64,000 nucleotides of DNA from Flavobacterium sp. Root901 (GCF_001429765.1 NZ_LMJB01000006.1:390338-454337), one strand, 5' to 3'. Counted from the first letter of the stretch, positions 1-9,254 are shown. Notes: a model not told the origin generated them from the sequence alone. Numbers and translations are program-made.

Positions 1-1
1 A

Positions 2-430
2 GAAATCGTAATCATTGCTTTAGGAACTGTTATTGAAGAGCCGCTTATGCAGCAAATTATTGTGACATCAATAATCGCAGTAATAGCAACAATTGGTGTA
101 TATGGTATCGTGGCCCTGATTGTAAGAATGGACGAAGCAGGTTATAAGCTAATTAAATTTGGCAAAGGAGAAAAAAGCATCTCTAAATTCATCGGGAATA
201 TTTTAGTAAAAGCGCTTCCTTTAGTAATTAAAAGTTTGACCGTTATTGGTACTGTTGCTTTAATATTAGTTGCCGGAGGTATCTTCGTACATTACATTCC
301 CTATTTTCACCATTTATCAGAAGAAATTAAAATTCCATCAATAATTAAGGAATTTGTAGTTGGACTTGTTTTAGGTTTTATTGTTTTAGGAATTATAAAC
401 CTATTTAAAAAAGTGCTGGGTAAAAAATAA
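2..430 (+). CDS. DUF808 (YedI-type) membrane protein, C-terminal part
   Basis: The reading frame is open to the left edge, so this is the 3' part of a longer gene. An ATG at 47 exists but is probably internal, because the residues before it (EIVIIALGTVIEEPL) continue the family pattern. The text matches the C-terminal half of DUF808/YedI inner-membrane proteins: a VYGIVALIVRMDE segment, a KALPLVIKSLTVIGTVALIL helix, then GGIFVHYIPYFHH and a final hydrophobic helix. At least four membrane segments are visible. The molecular function of this family is not established. The family call is fairly secure; the start lies outside the window. Confidence 0.8.
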   Translation, partial: EIVIIALGTVIEEPLMQQIIVTSIIAVIATIGVYGIVALIVRMDEAGYKLIKFGKGEKSISKFIGNILVKALPLVIKSLTVIGTVALILVAGGIFVHYIPYFHHLSEEIKIPSIIKEFVVGLVLGFIVLGIINLFKKVLGKK

Positions 431-579
431 TCACAATTAAATTTATTTTTTGGCATTTTTTTTGTTAATATATTTATTTATAACTAATTAGTGATTTAGT
501 TGAAAAAAAATAACAATTTTTAAAGCAACTATTATCATTTATTAGTATCTATGTACAAATAAGAACAAATTATTATTCT

Positions 580-990
580 ATGAAAAATTTTAAATTACAA
601 TCAATTGCATTAATGTTATTATTCTTTGTAGCATTAACTTCTTGCAGCAGCGATGATTCTCCAAATGAAGATGTTGTTTACAAAAGTGCTTTTGCAACTG
701 AAGTATCGGGACCATTAACTGGAAAAGTAGGTCAGGAACTTAGTTATGCAATCACTTTCAGAGTAGAAAATGGCTGTGGTGAATTTAATCAATTAACAGA
801 TGTTGAATTTAATAAAGAGCCTGGATATCAGGTTGAAGCGAAATATCCAAAAGCTTCTTGCGACAGACCTGATCCTGAAAACAGAGTAACTATATATAAA
901 ATTACTACATCTAAAGCAGGAACTTATTATTTAAGAATTGCTAAATCTGAAACAGAATATATAGTAACCAAAGTAGTTATTACTGACTAA
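580..990 (+). CDS. Small secreted lipoprotein, unknown function
   Basis: This 136-residue protein starts with a lipoprotein signal: Lys residues, a hydrophobic core, then LTSC with the lipidated Cys at residue 22, followed by SSDD. In Bacteroidota an acidic or Ser-rich tail after the Cys is common on surface or periplasmic lipoproteins. The mature part is beta-rich and has two further cysteines (in ENGCGEF and ASCDRP) that could form a disulfide; its end (GTYYLRIAKSETEYIVTKVVI) looks like an Ig-type or carbohydrate-binding beta sandwich. I do not recognise the family. It stands alone and is closed by a strong terminator. Confidence 0.75.
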   Translation: MKNFKLQSIALMLLFFVALTSCSSDDSPNEDVVYKSAFATEVSGPLTGKVGQELSYAITFRVENGCGEFNQLTDVEFNKEPGYQVEAKYPKASCDRPDPENRVTIYKITTSKAGTYYLRIAKSETEYIVTKVVITD

Positions 991-1010
991 TTTTGTTTAT
1001 TTAAGTATTT

Positions 1011-1044
1011 AAAAACCGTTTTACCATCGTAAAGCGGTTTTTTT
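1011..1044 (+). terminator. Rho-independent terminator of the lipoprotein gene
   Basis: AAACCG and CGGTTT arms extended by an inner TTTTAC/GTAAAG stem give about 12 paired bases around a CATC loop, followed by a T run. It lies 21 bp after the stop at 990. Confidence 0.85.
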
Positions 1045-1139
1045 GTTTCAGTTATCTGAAAGCTTTTTAGGACAAATTAATCATTCAAGGAAATGTTGCT
1101 GAAATTAATTTTTTCTTAGAACTCTATCAAACTCATTCT

Positions 1140-1170
1140 TTTGTCATTCCTATAAAAAACACTATTTTTG
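1140..1170 (+). promoter_or_regulatory. Bacteroidota promoter of aguB
   Basis: A -33 element TTTG (1140-1143) and a -7 element TATTTTTG (1163-1170) are separated by 19 nt, the canonical TTTG-N19-TAnnTTTG arrangement. The ATG at 1189 follows 18 nt later. The placement also supports that ATG over an upstream in-frame TTG at 1168, which lies inside the -7 box. Confidence 0.75.
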
Positions 1171-1188
1171 TACTCTAAATTTTATGTC

Positions 1189-2079
1189 ATGTCGAAAAGA
1201 AAATATAAAATATCGGTAATTCAGTTAAACCTGAATGATGTAGCCGAAAACAATCTTAAAAAATGTATCAGCTGGGTAAGAGATGCGGCTAGTCAGGGCG
1301 CAGAAGTGATCTTACTTCCGGAATTATATAGCAGTCATTATTTCTGCCAAAGTGAAGATGTAGAAAATTTTGCATTAGCAGAACCACTATACAGCACGTC
1401 ATTTATAGCTTTCAGCGAATTAGCAAAAGAGTTAGGTGTTGTAATAATTGTGCCTTTCTTCGAAAAGAGAATGGCTGGAATCTATCATAACAGTGCTTAT
1501 ATTATTGATGCTGATGGTACAGAAGCTGGGTTATACCGCAAAATGCATATTCCGGACGATCCTCATTTCTATGAAAAATTCTATTTTACTCCTGGAGATT
1601 TAGGATTTAAAGCAATTGAAACTAAAAAAGGAACAGTTGGAACACTTATCTGCTGGGATCAATGGTATCCGGAAGCAGCTCGTATTACCGCTTTAAAAGG
1701 AGCAGAGGTTTTATTTTATCCAACTGCAATTGGCTGGCATCCAAAAGAAAAAGAACAATACGGAGAAAATCAATACGGCGCATGGATGAACGTAATGAAA
1801 GGACACGCAGTAGCAAATGGTGTTTTTGTTGCAGCAGCAAACCGAATTGGTCTTGAAAAATACATTGAAGGAACAGAGGGAATTCAATTTTGGGGAGCCT
1901 CATTTATTGCGGGACCTCAAGGAGAAATTTTAGCTCAGGCTTCTCACGATAAAGAAGAAATTTTAATTGCTGAAGTCGACCTGGATTTACAGGAAAATGT
2001 TCGTCAGAACTGGCCTTTTTTCAGGGACAGAAGAATTGATGCTTTTGGAGATATTACAAAAAGAGCAATTGATAAATAA
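1189..2079 (+). CDS. aguB: N-carbamoylputrescine amidase
   Basis: This is a nitrilase-superfamily enzyme that hydrolyses N-carbamoylputrescine to putrescine, CO2 and ammonia, the last step of the agmatine route to putrescine. The 296-residue length is normal. The Glu-Lys-Cys triad is visible: Glu in LLPELYSSHYF, Lys in YRKMHIPDDP and Cys155 in TLICWDQWYPEAAR. KFYFTPGD and GRIDAF-like C-terminal features (FFRDRRIDAFGDI) are typical of AguB rather than of other nitrilases. The partner enzyme AguA is encoded 3.2 kb downstream at 5321-6361 with two minus-strand genes between them. The ATG at 1189 is chosen because of the promoter just upstream. Confidence 0.92.
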   Translation: MSKRKYKISVIQLNLNDVAENNLKKCISWVRDAASQGAEVILLPELYSSHYFCQSEDVENFALAEPLYSTSFIAFSELAKELGVVIIVPFFEKRMAGIYHNSAYIIDADGTEAGLYRKMHIPDDPHFYEKFYFTPGDLGFKAIETKKGTVGTLICWDQWYPEAARITALKGAEVLFYPTAIGWHPKEKEQYGENQYGAWMNVMKGHAVANGVFVAAANRIGLEKYIEGTEGIQFWGASFIAGPQGEILAQASHDKEEILIAEVDLDLQENVRQNWPFFRDRRIDAFGDITKRAIDK

Positions 2080-2100
2080 TTTTTTATCTCGGATTATAAA

Positions 2101-2138
2101 AAAAAAGGCGGTTTCAATATTTTTGAAACCGCCTTTTT
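2101..2138. terminator. Bidirectional terminator between aguB and ompA-like gene
   Basis: A perfect stem AAAGGCGGTTTCAA/TTTGAAACCGCCTTT with A and T runs on both sides lies between two convergent genes, so it can terminate both. Confidence 0.9.
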
Positions 2139-2153
2139 TAATGTATATATAAT

Positions 2154-3413
2154 TTACTTTACCTGAAAAGTAACTCTTCTCACGATTTGACGTGCCTCCT
2201 TTGAATTTTTGTTAACAGATGTATCTTCTCCGTTAGCAATAACATTTAGTCTTGAAGCATCGATTCCGGCATTTACAGCAACTTTCTTCACAGCTTCAGC
2301 TCTTTTTCTCGATAACTCCGTATTGTAATTTGTTTTTCCAATTTCATCAGCATATCCAATAATATCTGCAGATTTTCCAGGATTATTTTTTAGGTATTTC
2401 ACTAAGAAATCAACACCCGATAACGAAGCGTTTGTTGGTTTAGATGAATTAAAATCAAAATAAACATTTACATATCCTCCATTAATTAACTCCTCAACAG
2501 TATTGTTTGTAGCGTCTTTACCATTTTGTCCGTACGTTTTCTCTAAATAACTTTCTAATTCATCCGGCACACCGTTTTGATTGTTGTCAATAGATTGTCC
2601 TTTTGTATTTACAGCAACTCCGGCAATTGTATTTGGTTCTAAATCATATAAATCAGCAACACCATCTTTATCAGTATCAATAAGACCGGTTTCAATAGTG
2701 GTAACTCTGTCCTCCAATTTATTTAATCTTTCATTTTCTTCAGAATACCAATCTGCATGTTTCTCATTTTTACCTAAATAGAAAGTTAAACCTACAGATG
2801 CATTTAATAAAATACCATCAAAAGATCCTGTTGTAGTATTTCCCATTCCGTCGAAGTTCCAGTTTTGTCTTCCGTTAATAATTCCGGTAAGATCACCAGT
2901 CAAAGCAACTCGGTTACTTAATTTAATTTGTCCTGTAAGACCGGCAATTCCGTGAGCCATATAATCCTGACCGCCAAAACCAGTTTCAGTACTAATTTGT
3001 GACACACCAAAACCTCCATGTGCCAAAATACCAATTGTATTGGTCCAGCTTTCAAAATTTAGAGCTCGTCCAACATTAATAACTCCTTGTAAGCTGGCTC
3101 TGACATAACGGCTTTCAAAATCAGGAGTGTTATCTTTTTCAGTAAACTGATCGTATCCAACATCTAACTTCACACCAAACTTTGGGTTAAACATATATCG
3201 TACACCTAAATCACCATGAAATAAATTCAGACTTTCGGTAGCATATCCTGGAGTCATTGCTCTTGTTGGTTTATTAACACCTCCATTTAATTCGATTGAC
3301 CATTTATTATATTCCGGCTGATCGATAATTTGTTTTGAAGATGTCGTAGTCATTTGTGCATTTGCTGTTAAGGCTAATAGTAATAGGGATACAGATGCTA
3401 ATTTCTTTTTCAT
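2154..3413 (-). CDS. OmpA-family outer membrane protein
   Basis: The 419-residue protein has a signal peptide ending in TANAQ. It then has an eight-strand-type beta-barrel region (about residues 30-215, with GDLGVRYMFNPKFGVKLDVGYD and GLTFYLGK strands) and a short coil (RLNKLEDRVTTIE). A Ca-binding thrombospondin-3-like linker follows (DTDKDGVADLYDLEPNT and DNNQNGVPDELE). The C-terminal OmpA peptidoglycan-binding domain covers about residues 310-419 (VYFDFNSSKPT, GYADEIGKTNYNTELSRKRAEAVKK, RRVTFQVK). This is the usual architecture of abundant Flavobacterium OmpA proteins that tie the outer membrane to peptidoglycan. Confidence 0.93.
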   Translation of the reverse strand: MKKKLASVSLLLLALTANAQMTTTSSKQIIDQPEYNKWSIELNGGVNKPTRAMTPGYATESLNLFHGDLGVRYMFNPKFGVKLDVGYDQFTEKDNTPDFESRYVRASLQGVINVGRALNFESWTNTIGILAHGGFGVSQISTETGFGGQDYMAHGIAGLTGQIKLSNRVALTGDLTGIINGRQNWNFDGMGNTTTGSFDGILLNASVGLTFYLGKNEKHADWYSEENERLNKLEDRVTTIETGLIDTDKDGVADLYDLEPNTIAGVAVNTKGQSIDNNQNGVPDELESYLEKTYGQNGKDATNNTVEELINGGYVNVYFDFNSSKPTNASLSGVDFLVKYLKNNPGKSADIIGYADEIGKTNYNTELSRKRAEAVKKVAVNAGIDASRLNVIANGEDTSVNKNSKEARQIVRRVTFQVK

Positions 3414-3453
3414 AATATCAAATATTTAATTCGGCTTTTATTTAAACTCTTAG

Positions 3454-3461
3454 CAAAAGTA
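3454..3461 (-). promoter_or_regulatory. -7 box of the ompA-like gene
   Basis: On the minus strand the sequence reads TACTTTTG, a perfect TAnnTTTG, leaving a leader of roughly 35 nt before the ATG at 3413. No clear -33 TTTG is seen. Confidence 0.6.
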
Positions 3462-3560
3462 GGATGTGAATTTTGGGAATGTGTTGTATCTCGTCTTACA
3501 TAATTTCCATTGTTTATGCTATGAATCTGAAAATGCGTTAATTAAATTTCCATTTTTAAC

Positions 3561-3595
3561 AAAAAAAAAGGGTAAAATTTAAATTTTACCCTTTT
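3561..3595 (-). terminator. Terminator of the choice-of-anchor I gene
   Basis: A long AT-rich palindrome with GGGTAAAATTT/AAATTTTACCC arms is followed on the minus strand by a run of nine T. It lies 20 bp beyond the stop of the gene at 3615-5135. Confidence 0.85.
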
Positions 3596-3614
3596 CAGAA
3601 ATTTAAAATACTGG

Positions 3615-5135
3615 TTATTTTAAGTCTGGCTGATATATTTTAATGCTTCCGTCTCCTTCGCTGCTTACTACTAAAAGGCTTCTTTTCGTTGGACTTTTTG
3701 AAGCTGGAATAAAAAGAATTCCTTCTGGTGCGTCTCCGGTTTTTACAGTTTGCAGATATTGAGGAGCATTAGGGTTCGTAACATCATAAGTCATAAAAGC
3801 GTCTGACCTTTCAAGACCCACAAATAAAATATTCTGAGAACCCATTTTAGCAGCAACTACTGCTTCTGGTTCAGAACCTTTGTCATCGCTTCGTTTGTCG
3901 TCATAAGTTCCCAGTTCATATGTTTTTTTATCTGCATCATTTTTACTGTCATAAACAATTTTTCCTGTGTTTCCGTTCCAGATAGAAAAAGATCTTGCTC
4001 CAAAGCTTACTAATTCATCAAGTTTGCCATCTCCATTTATGTCACCCATATCAGCTATAAGATTTAATCTTCCAAGATTTGTTTCCAGTTTCAGAGTTGC
4101 AGCATCAGGAAATACAGCAGCGTCAAGAGTCATGTCTTTCATGCGTTTAATATCTGAATAAGCAGCATATTCTCTGGCATCACCTTCATTTGCAGTAACA
4201 AAATACGGAATATTATTGGCAGAAAAATGACTGATCCCATCCGGCATATATAATCCTTTTACTTTCCATGGACTAAAAGCCACTTTATCATCTTTATCAC
4301 TTACGTCTATGGCATTTTCAGCGGTATTGTAATCTTTTAAACCTAAAGGATAAATTGATGTAATAGTTTTTGAGGTTAAATCAACTTTTGCAACGCCATT
4401 ATTTTCCTGCAGAGTCACCCATGCGGTTTTAGAATCATCTGAAATTGTTATGTATTCCGGTTCAATATCCTGAGCAAAGCTTTTAGCAAATTTTGAAATT
4501 CGGAAACCATCTTTTGCCAGTGTTGCAGCCTGATTGCTGAAGGAGCTAAAATCAATTGTTGTAACGGTATAAGTATTAGTATCAATTATAGAAATAGTTC
4601 CGTTTGGATCTTGAGAGTAATCTGTGTTTGGTTCGCCTTCATTAGCTGTCATAATGTATTTTCCGTCAGGAGAAAATGTAATCATGTCTGGTAAAGCACC
4701 AACTGTTACTTGTTTTATTAAGCTGTAATCAGAAGTATTAAAAACAACAACTTTTCCGTTCCCTTGTTTATTTAAAGTAGATTCTAAAGCAACAGCCAGT
4801 TTTCCGTCAAAAACGGCTACACTATTTGAAGCACCTTCGTAAGCAGTTAAATCAATTTTACCAATTTTTACAGGTTTTGAAGGATCGGCTATGTCAATTA
4901 TATCGATTTGATTGGTTCCACTGTTGTTTACAGTAAAAAGTCTTTTTGTTTTTTCACAGTAGGCAGAGATTTCTGCTGCCGCTTCTCCGCCAATTGTAAT
5001 GGAGCCAATTTCTTTAAAAGCGGCCGGATTTTCATTTACAACAACTTCTGGTTCTTCGTTGTTTGAGTTTTCATCGTTGTTACAGCTTGCCATTAAAAAT
5101 AAAGCTGCTAATAATGAAAGTGTTACTTTTTTCAT
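3615..5135 (-). CDS. Choice-of-anchor I family beta-propeller lipoprotein
   Basis: This 506-residue secreted protein has a lipoprotein signal (LFLMASC, then NNDENSNNEEPE). Its body is a beta-propeller of repeated short strands: FTVNNSGTNQIDIIDI, VVVFNTSDYSLIKQV, TISIIDTNTYTVTTIDFS. The conserved blocks of the choice-of-anchor I family are present (SQDIEPEYITISDDSKTAWV-type segment, PLGLKDY, LYMPDGISHF, YFVTANEGDAREY). Relatives are sometimes labelled phosphatases or phytase-like, but no catalytic motif is visible here. The lipid anchor suggests a surface or outer-membrane location. The substrate is unknown. Confidence 0.82.
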   Translation of the reverse strand: MKKVTLSLLAALFLMASCNNDENSNNEEPEVVVNENPAAFKEIGSITIGGEAAAEISAYCEKTKRLFTVNNSGTNQIDIIDIADPSKPVKIGKIDLTAYEGASNSVAVFDGKLAVALESTLNKQGNGKVVVFNTSDYSLIKQVTVGALPDMITFSPDGKYIMTANEGEPNTDYSQDPNGTISIIDTNTYTVTTIDFSSFSNQAATLAKDGFRISKFAKSFAQDIEPEYITISDDSKTAWVTLQENNGVAKVDLTSKTITSIYPLGLKDYNTAENAIDVSDKDDKVAFSPWKVKGLYMPDGISHFSANNIPYFVTANEGDAREYAAYSDIKRMKDMTLDAAVFPDAATLKLETNLGRLNLIADMGDINGDGKLDELVSFGARSFSIWNGNTGKIVYDSKNDADKKTYELGTYDDKRSDDKGSEPEAVVAAKMGSQNILFVGLERSDAFMTYDVTNPNAPQYLQTVKTGDAPEGILFIPASKSPTKRSLLVVSSEGDGSIKIYQPDLK

Positions 5136-5156
5136 TTGTTAGTTTTTTAGTTTCGC

Positions 5157-5164
5157 CAAATGTA
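5157..5164 (-). promoter_or_regulatory. -7 box of the choice-of-anchor I gene
   Basis: On the minus strand the sequence reads TACATTTG, matching TAnnTTTG, 21 nt upstream of the ATG at 5135. A weak TTCG at the right distance could be the -33 element. Confidence 0.5.
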
Positions 5165-5287
5165 ATTACCCTATTTTGGTCGAACATTAAGTCTTCATTA
5201 TTTAATCTTTAACTTAATTTTGGAAGATAATATTTGTGAAAAGAAATATGATTTTTATTCAGATGCTTTATAATCCTGCCGAATGTT

Positions 5288-5295
5288 TATCTTTG
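5288..5295 (+). promoter_or_regulatory. -7 box of aguA
   Basis: TATCTTTG matches TAnnTTTG and lies 25 nt upstream of the aguA ATG. The -33 region has only a weak CTTT. aguA therefore has its own promoter and is not co-transcribed with aguB. Confidence 0.6.
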
Positions 5296-5320
5296 TGCAC
5301 TTTTAAAATTAGATTTTTTT

Positions 5321-6361
5321 ATGGCAGTAAATAATAGAAGATTTCCGGCAGAATGGGAAAAACAGCAAGGAATTGTGTTATGTTTTCCGCATAATGGCAA
5401 CGACTGGCCAGGAAAATACGAAGCAGTTCAATGGGCTTTTGTAGAATTTATAAAAAAAGCAGCCGCTTTTGAAACTGTTTTTTTGGTGGTTGCCGATGAA
5501 AAACTGAAGGAAAAAGTAGCCGAAATGCTTGAAAGAGCGCATGTAAATACTAAAAATGTATCTTATATAACCCATAAAACCAACAGAAGCTGGATGCGTG
5601 ACTCCGGACCAATTATTGTAAAAAATGGTTCAAAAAGAGAAGCATTGAACTTCAATTTCAACGGCTGGGCAAAATATAAAAATTATCAATTAGATAAATT
5701 TGTTCCGGGTAAAGTCGCTGATTTTATTGATGTGCCTTTAACGCAGGTTATGTATAAAGGAAAACCGGTAATTGTAGAAGGCGGTGCTATTGATGTAAAC
5801 GGAAAAGGTACTTTATTAACTTCTGAAGAATGCTTAATGCATCCAACTATTCAGGTTAGAAATCAAGGTTTTACAAAAGAAGATTACGAAGCTGTTTTTA
5901 AAGAATATCTCGGAGTTACCAATGTAATCTGGCTTGGAGACGGAATTGAAGGTGATGATACACACGGACATATAGACGATTTATGCCGATTTGTAAATGA
6001 AGATACTATTGTAACTATTGTTGAGACAGATAAAAACGATTCAAACTACAAACCGCTTCAGGATAATTTAAAACGTCTTCAAAACGCAAAATTAGAAGAC
6101 GGAAAATCTCCGGTAGTTGTAGCATTGCCAATGCCAAAAAGAGTTGATTTCGAGGATTTAAGACTTCCGGCAAGTTATGCTAATTTTTTAATTCTAAACA
6201 ATTGCGTTTTGGTGCCAACATTTAACGACAGTAATGATCGTGTAGCATTAAATATTTTGTCAGAATGTTTTCCGGACAGAGAAGTAATCGGAATAAGCTG
6301 TATTGATTTCATCTGGGGATTTGGAACACTGCACTGCTTAAGCCAGCAGATTCCTGCTTAA
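5321..6361 (+). CDS. aguA: Agmatine deiminase
   Basis: This enzyme deiminates agmatine to N-carbamoylputrescine and ammonia, feeding AguB (1189-2079). The 346-residue protein shows the pentein-fold signatures: FPAEWEKQQGIVLCFPHNGNDW at the N-terminus, SWMRDSGPIIV, VEGGAIDVNGKGTLLTSEECL, and DGIEGDDTHGHIDDLCRF with the catalytic His. The nucleophile is Cys339 in GTLHCLSQQ close to the C-terminus. All catalytic positions are intact. With AguB the cell can make putrescine from agmatine; no arginine decarboxylase gene lies in the window. Confidence 0.95.
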   Translation: MAVNNRRFPAEWEKQQGIVLCFPHNGNDWPGKYEAVQWAFVEFIKKAAAFETVFLVVADEKLKEKVAEMLERAHVNTKNVSYITHKTNRSWMRDSGPIIVKNGSKREALNFNFNGWAKYKNYQLDKFVPGKVADFIDVPLTQVMYKGKPVIVEGGAIDVNGKGTLLTSEECLMHPTIQVRNQGFTKEDYEAVFKEYLGVTNVIWLGDGIEGDDTHGHIDDLCRFVNEDTIVTIVETDKNDSNYKPLQDNLKRLQNAKLEDGKSPVVVALPMPKRVDFEDLRLPASYANFLILNNCVLVPTFNDSNDRVALNILSECFPDREVIGISCIDFIWGFGTLHCLSQQIPA

Positions 6362-6400
6362 AATAGTTATAGCTAATAATACAAAGACTATAAGTTTTTT

Positions 6401-6429
6401 GTGAGGCTGACCGAAGTCGAAGCCCTCAC
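6401..6429. repeat. Dispersed intergenic repeat with GGCTGA core
   Basis: GTGAGGCT and AGCCCTCAC flank a core reading CCGAAGTCGA. The same core, with one base changed, recurs at 10041-10065. A T-rich tract follows, so it may also help to end aguA transcripts. Confidence 0.55.
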
Positions 6430-6486
6430 AAAGATTTTTTAAGATAAATTAATCTGCGACTTTGCGAGATTCAAAAATATTAACAA

Positions 6487-6518
6487 TAAAAAAACCTTGG
6501 CTATAACCAAGGTTTTTT
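6487..6518. terminator. Bidirectional terminator between aguA and fahA
   Basis: AAAACCTTGG and CCAAGGTTTT form a perfect stem flanked by A and T runs, between convergent genes. Confidence 0.88.
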
Positions 6519-6552
6519 TCTTCTATATCTCTTCAGATAATTTATCTTTTTT

Positions 6553-7836
6553 TTATTGTCTGATAAAAGGCGGTAATAACTGGCTGCAGACTTCACCAAA
6601 ACCAATTCTGACTTCTGCGTTTTCACAGAAACCTCTAATAATTACAGTGTCGTTATCTTCAATAAACTTACGTTCGCTTCCGTCTTTTAATTTTACCGGA
6701 TTTTTTCCTCCCCAAGTCAATTCCAGCATAGAACCAAAACTGTCAGGAGTTGGGCCTGAAATGGTTCCTGAACCCATCATATCACCAGAATTTACGCGGC
6801 ATCCGTTTGAGGTATGGTGCGTTAACTGCTGGGTCATTGACCAGTATAAATATTTAAAATTAGATCTTGAAATTACGGTTTCTTCACCATCTTCAGGTTT
6901 CAATGAAACTTCCAAATGAATGTCAAAAGCCTTTTTCCCTTTTGTTTGTAAATAAGGAAGAGGAGATGGATCTTGTTTTGGCCCTTTAGTTCTAAAAGGC
7001 TCTAAAGCATCCATAGTGACAATCCATGGAGAAATTGAAGAGGCAAAGTTTTTAGCTAAGAAAGGCCCCAGCGGCACATATTCCCACTTTTGGATATCAC
7101 GCGCACTCCAGTCATTCAGTAAAACCATTCCGAAAATATAATCTTCTGCTTCATAAGTCGAAATGTTTTCGCCCATTACATTTACATCAGTAGTAATAAA
7201 AGCCGTTTCCAATTCAAAATCAACTAAACGAGACGGACCAAAAACAGGGTAATCTCCACCTGGAGGCAGGGTCTGGCCCATTGGTCTGTGAACCGGAATT
7301 CCAGATGGAACTATTGTAGAACTTCTTCCGTGGTAGCCAACCGGAATGTGTAACCAGTTTGGAAGCAGTGCATTTTCTGGATCACGAAACATTTTACCAA
7401 CGTTTGTGGCATGTTCTTTACTGGAATAAAAGTCGGTATAATCGCCAATTAAAACCGGCAGCTGCATTTCTATATCATCGATATTAAAAATAACAATATC
7501 ACGGTCTTTTGTTGAATCCCGAAGCTGAGGATTGTTTTCGTCGAAAATATCAGCGATACGATTTCGAACCAAACGCCATGTTTTTTTTCCGTCAGAAATA
7601 AAATCATTAAGCGTGTCCTGCATAAACATATCATCGGTTAAATCTATTCCTTCAAAATAGTTTAATTGTTGTAAAGCCCCTAAATCTATAGCGTAATCGC
7701 CAATTCTGGTTCCTACTGTAACGACATTTTCTTTAGTAAGAAATACACCGAAAGGAATATTTTGAATGGGGAAGTCACTGTTTTCAGGTACTTCTAACCA
7801 TGATTTTCTTTTAGTATCGTTGGCGGTTATTGGCAT
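6553..7836 (-). CDS. fahA: Fumarylacetoacetase
   Basis: This enzyme cleaves 4-fumarylacetoacetate to fumarate and acetoacetate, the last step of tyrosine/homogentisate degradation. The 427-residue protein resembles animal-type FAH closely. The metal-binding Asp is in DFYSSKEHATNVGKMFRD with the catalytic His in EHATN, followed by WLHIPVGYHGRSS and PMGQTLPPGGDYPVFGP. ELETAF and LNDWSARDIQKWEYVPLGPFL supply the other metal-binding acids and substrate contacts. No other tyrosine catabolism gene is adjacent. It is divergent from glyA with about 110 bp between the starts. Confidence 0.95.
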   Translation of the reverse strand: MPITANDTKRKSWLEVPENSDFPIQNIPFGVFLTKENVVTVGTRIGDYAIDLGALQQLNYFEGIDLTDDMFMQDTLNDFISDGKKTWRLVRNRIADIFDENNPQLRDSTKDRDIVIFNIDDIEMQLPVLIGDYTDFYSSKEHATNVGKMFRDPENALLPNWLHIPVGYHGRSSTIVPSGIPVHRPMGQTLPPGGDYPVFGPSRLVDFELETAFITTDVNVMGENISTYEAEDYIFGMVLLNDWSARDIQKWEYVPLGPFLAKNFASSISPWIVTMDALEPFRTKGPKQDPSPLPYLQTKGKKAFDIHLEVSLKPEDGEETVISRSNFKYLYWSMTQQLTHHTSNGCRVNSGDMMGSGTISGPTPDSFGSMLELTWGGKNPVKLKDGSERKFIEDNDTVIIRGFCENAEVRIGFGEVCSQLLPPFIRQ

Positions 7837-7912
7837 GTGAGATGTTAATTATTTGTTGAAAAATTACATGTCAAATATATCATAATCTAACAGTATCACA
7901 AACGTTTTTTTG

Positions 7913-7920
7913 TATTTTTG
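7913..7920 (+). promoter_or_regulatory. -7 box of glyA
   Basis: TATTTTTG matches TAnnTTTG, 25 nt upstream of the ATG at 7946. An in-frame upstream alternative start at 7910 overlaps this box and is therefore unlikely. Confidence 0.65.
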
Positions 7921-7945
7921 CAGGAAATTAACGAAAAACGAAAAA

Positions 7946-9220
7946 ATGCAACGCGACGAACAAATTTTTGATCTTATACAAGAAGAAAAAGAAAGACAAA
8001 TTCACGGATTAGAGCTTATTGCTTCAGAAAACTTTGTAAGTGATGAGGTAATGCAGGCAGCTGGTTCTGTTTTAACAAATAAATATGCTGAAGGATATCC
8101 TGGCAAAAGATATTACGGAGGCTGCGAAGTAGTTGACGTTATTGAGCAGATTGCTATAGACAGAGCCAAAGAATTATTTGGTGCAGAATATGCAAACGTA
8201 CAGCCTCACTCAGGATCTCAGGCAAATACGGCAGTTTACCATGCATGTTTAAATCCAGGAGATACTATTCTTGGTTTCGATTTATCTCATGGAGGTCACT
8301 TAACGCACGGTTCGCCGGTAAATTTCTCAGGTCGTTTATACCGTCCTGTTTTTTATGGCGTAGATGCTGAAACTGGTCGTTTAGATTATGATAAAATTCA
8401 GGAAATTGCAACTAAAGAACAGCCAAAATTAATCATCGCAGGAGCTTCTGCTTATTCACGTGACATGGATTTTGCACGTTTCAGACAAATTGCAGACAGC
8501 GTAGGAGCAATTTTATTTGCTGATATTTCTCATCCTGCAGGTCTTATTGCAAAAGGATTGTTAAACGATCCAATTCCTCACTGCCACATTGTTTCTACAA
8601 CAACTCATAAAACATTAAGAGGACCGCGCGGAGGTCTTATTTTAATGGGGAAAGATTTCCCAAATCCACAAGGATTAACAACTCCAAAAGGAGAAATCAG
8701 AATGATGTCTTCATTATTAGATTTAGCTGTTTTCCCGGGAAACCAAGGCGGACCTTTAATGCATATTATTGCTGCTAAAGCAGTTGCTTTTGGTGAAGCG
8801 CTTAAAGATGAGTTCTTTACTTATGCAATGCAATTGCAGAAAAATGCAAATGCAATGGCAGATGCTTTTGTAAAAAGAGGTTACAACATTATCTCTGGCG
8901 GAACTGATAACCACATGATGCTTATTGACTTAAGAAATAAAAATATTTCTGGAAAGGAAGCTGAAAATGCATTGGTAAAAGCAGAAATTACAGTAAATAA
9001 AAACATGGTTCCTTTTGACGATAAATCACCATTTATCACGTCTGGAATTCGTGTTGGAACAGCTGCAATCACAACTCGTGGTTTAGTTGAAAAAGATATG
9101 GAAACTATCGTAGCACTTATCGATAAAGTTCTTACTGATCACACAAATGAAGATCTTATCGAAGAAGTTGCTGAAGAAGTAAACGAATTAATGAGCGAAA
9201 GACCAATTTTCAAATACTAA
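7946..9220 (+). CDS. glyA: Serine hydroxymethyltransferase
   Basis: This PLP enzyme interconverts serine plus tetrahydrofolate with glycine plus 5,10-methylene-THF. The 424-residue protein has the expected blocks: [48 protein letters not shown], and [11 protein letters not shown] with the Schiff-base Lys. The C-terminal region is typical ([14 protein letters not shown]). Translation is set at the ATG at 7946 because the region before it holds the promoter. It is followed by miaE after a 149-bp gap filled with short repeats. Confidence 0.97.
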   Translation: MQRDEQIFDLIQEEKERQIHGLELIASENFVSDEVMQAAGSVLTNKYAEGYPGKRYYGGCEVVDVIEQIAIDRAKELFGAEYANVQPHSGSQANTAVYHACLNPGDTILGFDLSHGGHLTHGSPVNFSGRLYRPVFYGVDAETGRLDYDKIQEIATKEQPKLIIAGASAYSRDMDFARFRQIADSVGAILFADISHPAGLIAKGLLNDPIPHCHIVSTTTHKTLRGPRGGLILMGKDFPNPQGLTTPKGEIRMMSSLLDLAVFPGNQGGPLMHIIAAKAVAFGEALKDEFFTYAMQLQKNANAMADAFVKRGYNIISGGTDNHMMLIDLRNKNISGKEAENALVKAEITVNKNMVPFDDKSPFITSGIRVGTAAITTRGLVEKDMETIVALIDKVLTDHTNEDLIEEVAEEVNELMSERPIFKY

Positions 9221-9226
9221 TATTTA

Positions 9227-9254
9227 GTTTCAAGTTTAAAGTTTCAAGTTTAAA
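9227..9254. repeat. Two tandem 14-bp intergenic repeats
   Basis: GTTTCAAGTTTAAA occurs twice head to tail. Degenerate relatives (CTTGAAACCTGAAAC) follow before miaE, and a similar 14-bp array is seen at 44938-44977. The role is unknown. Confidence 0.7.

Noticed and set aside
1662..1903. Overlapping ORFs on both strands inside aguB
   Set aside because: Both are shadows of a well-conserved enzyme frame, lack family similarity and have no promoter.
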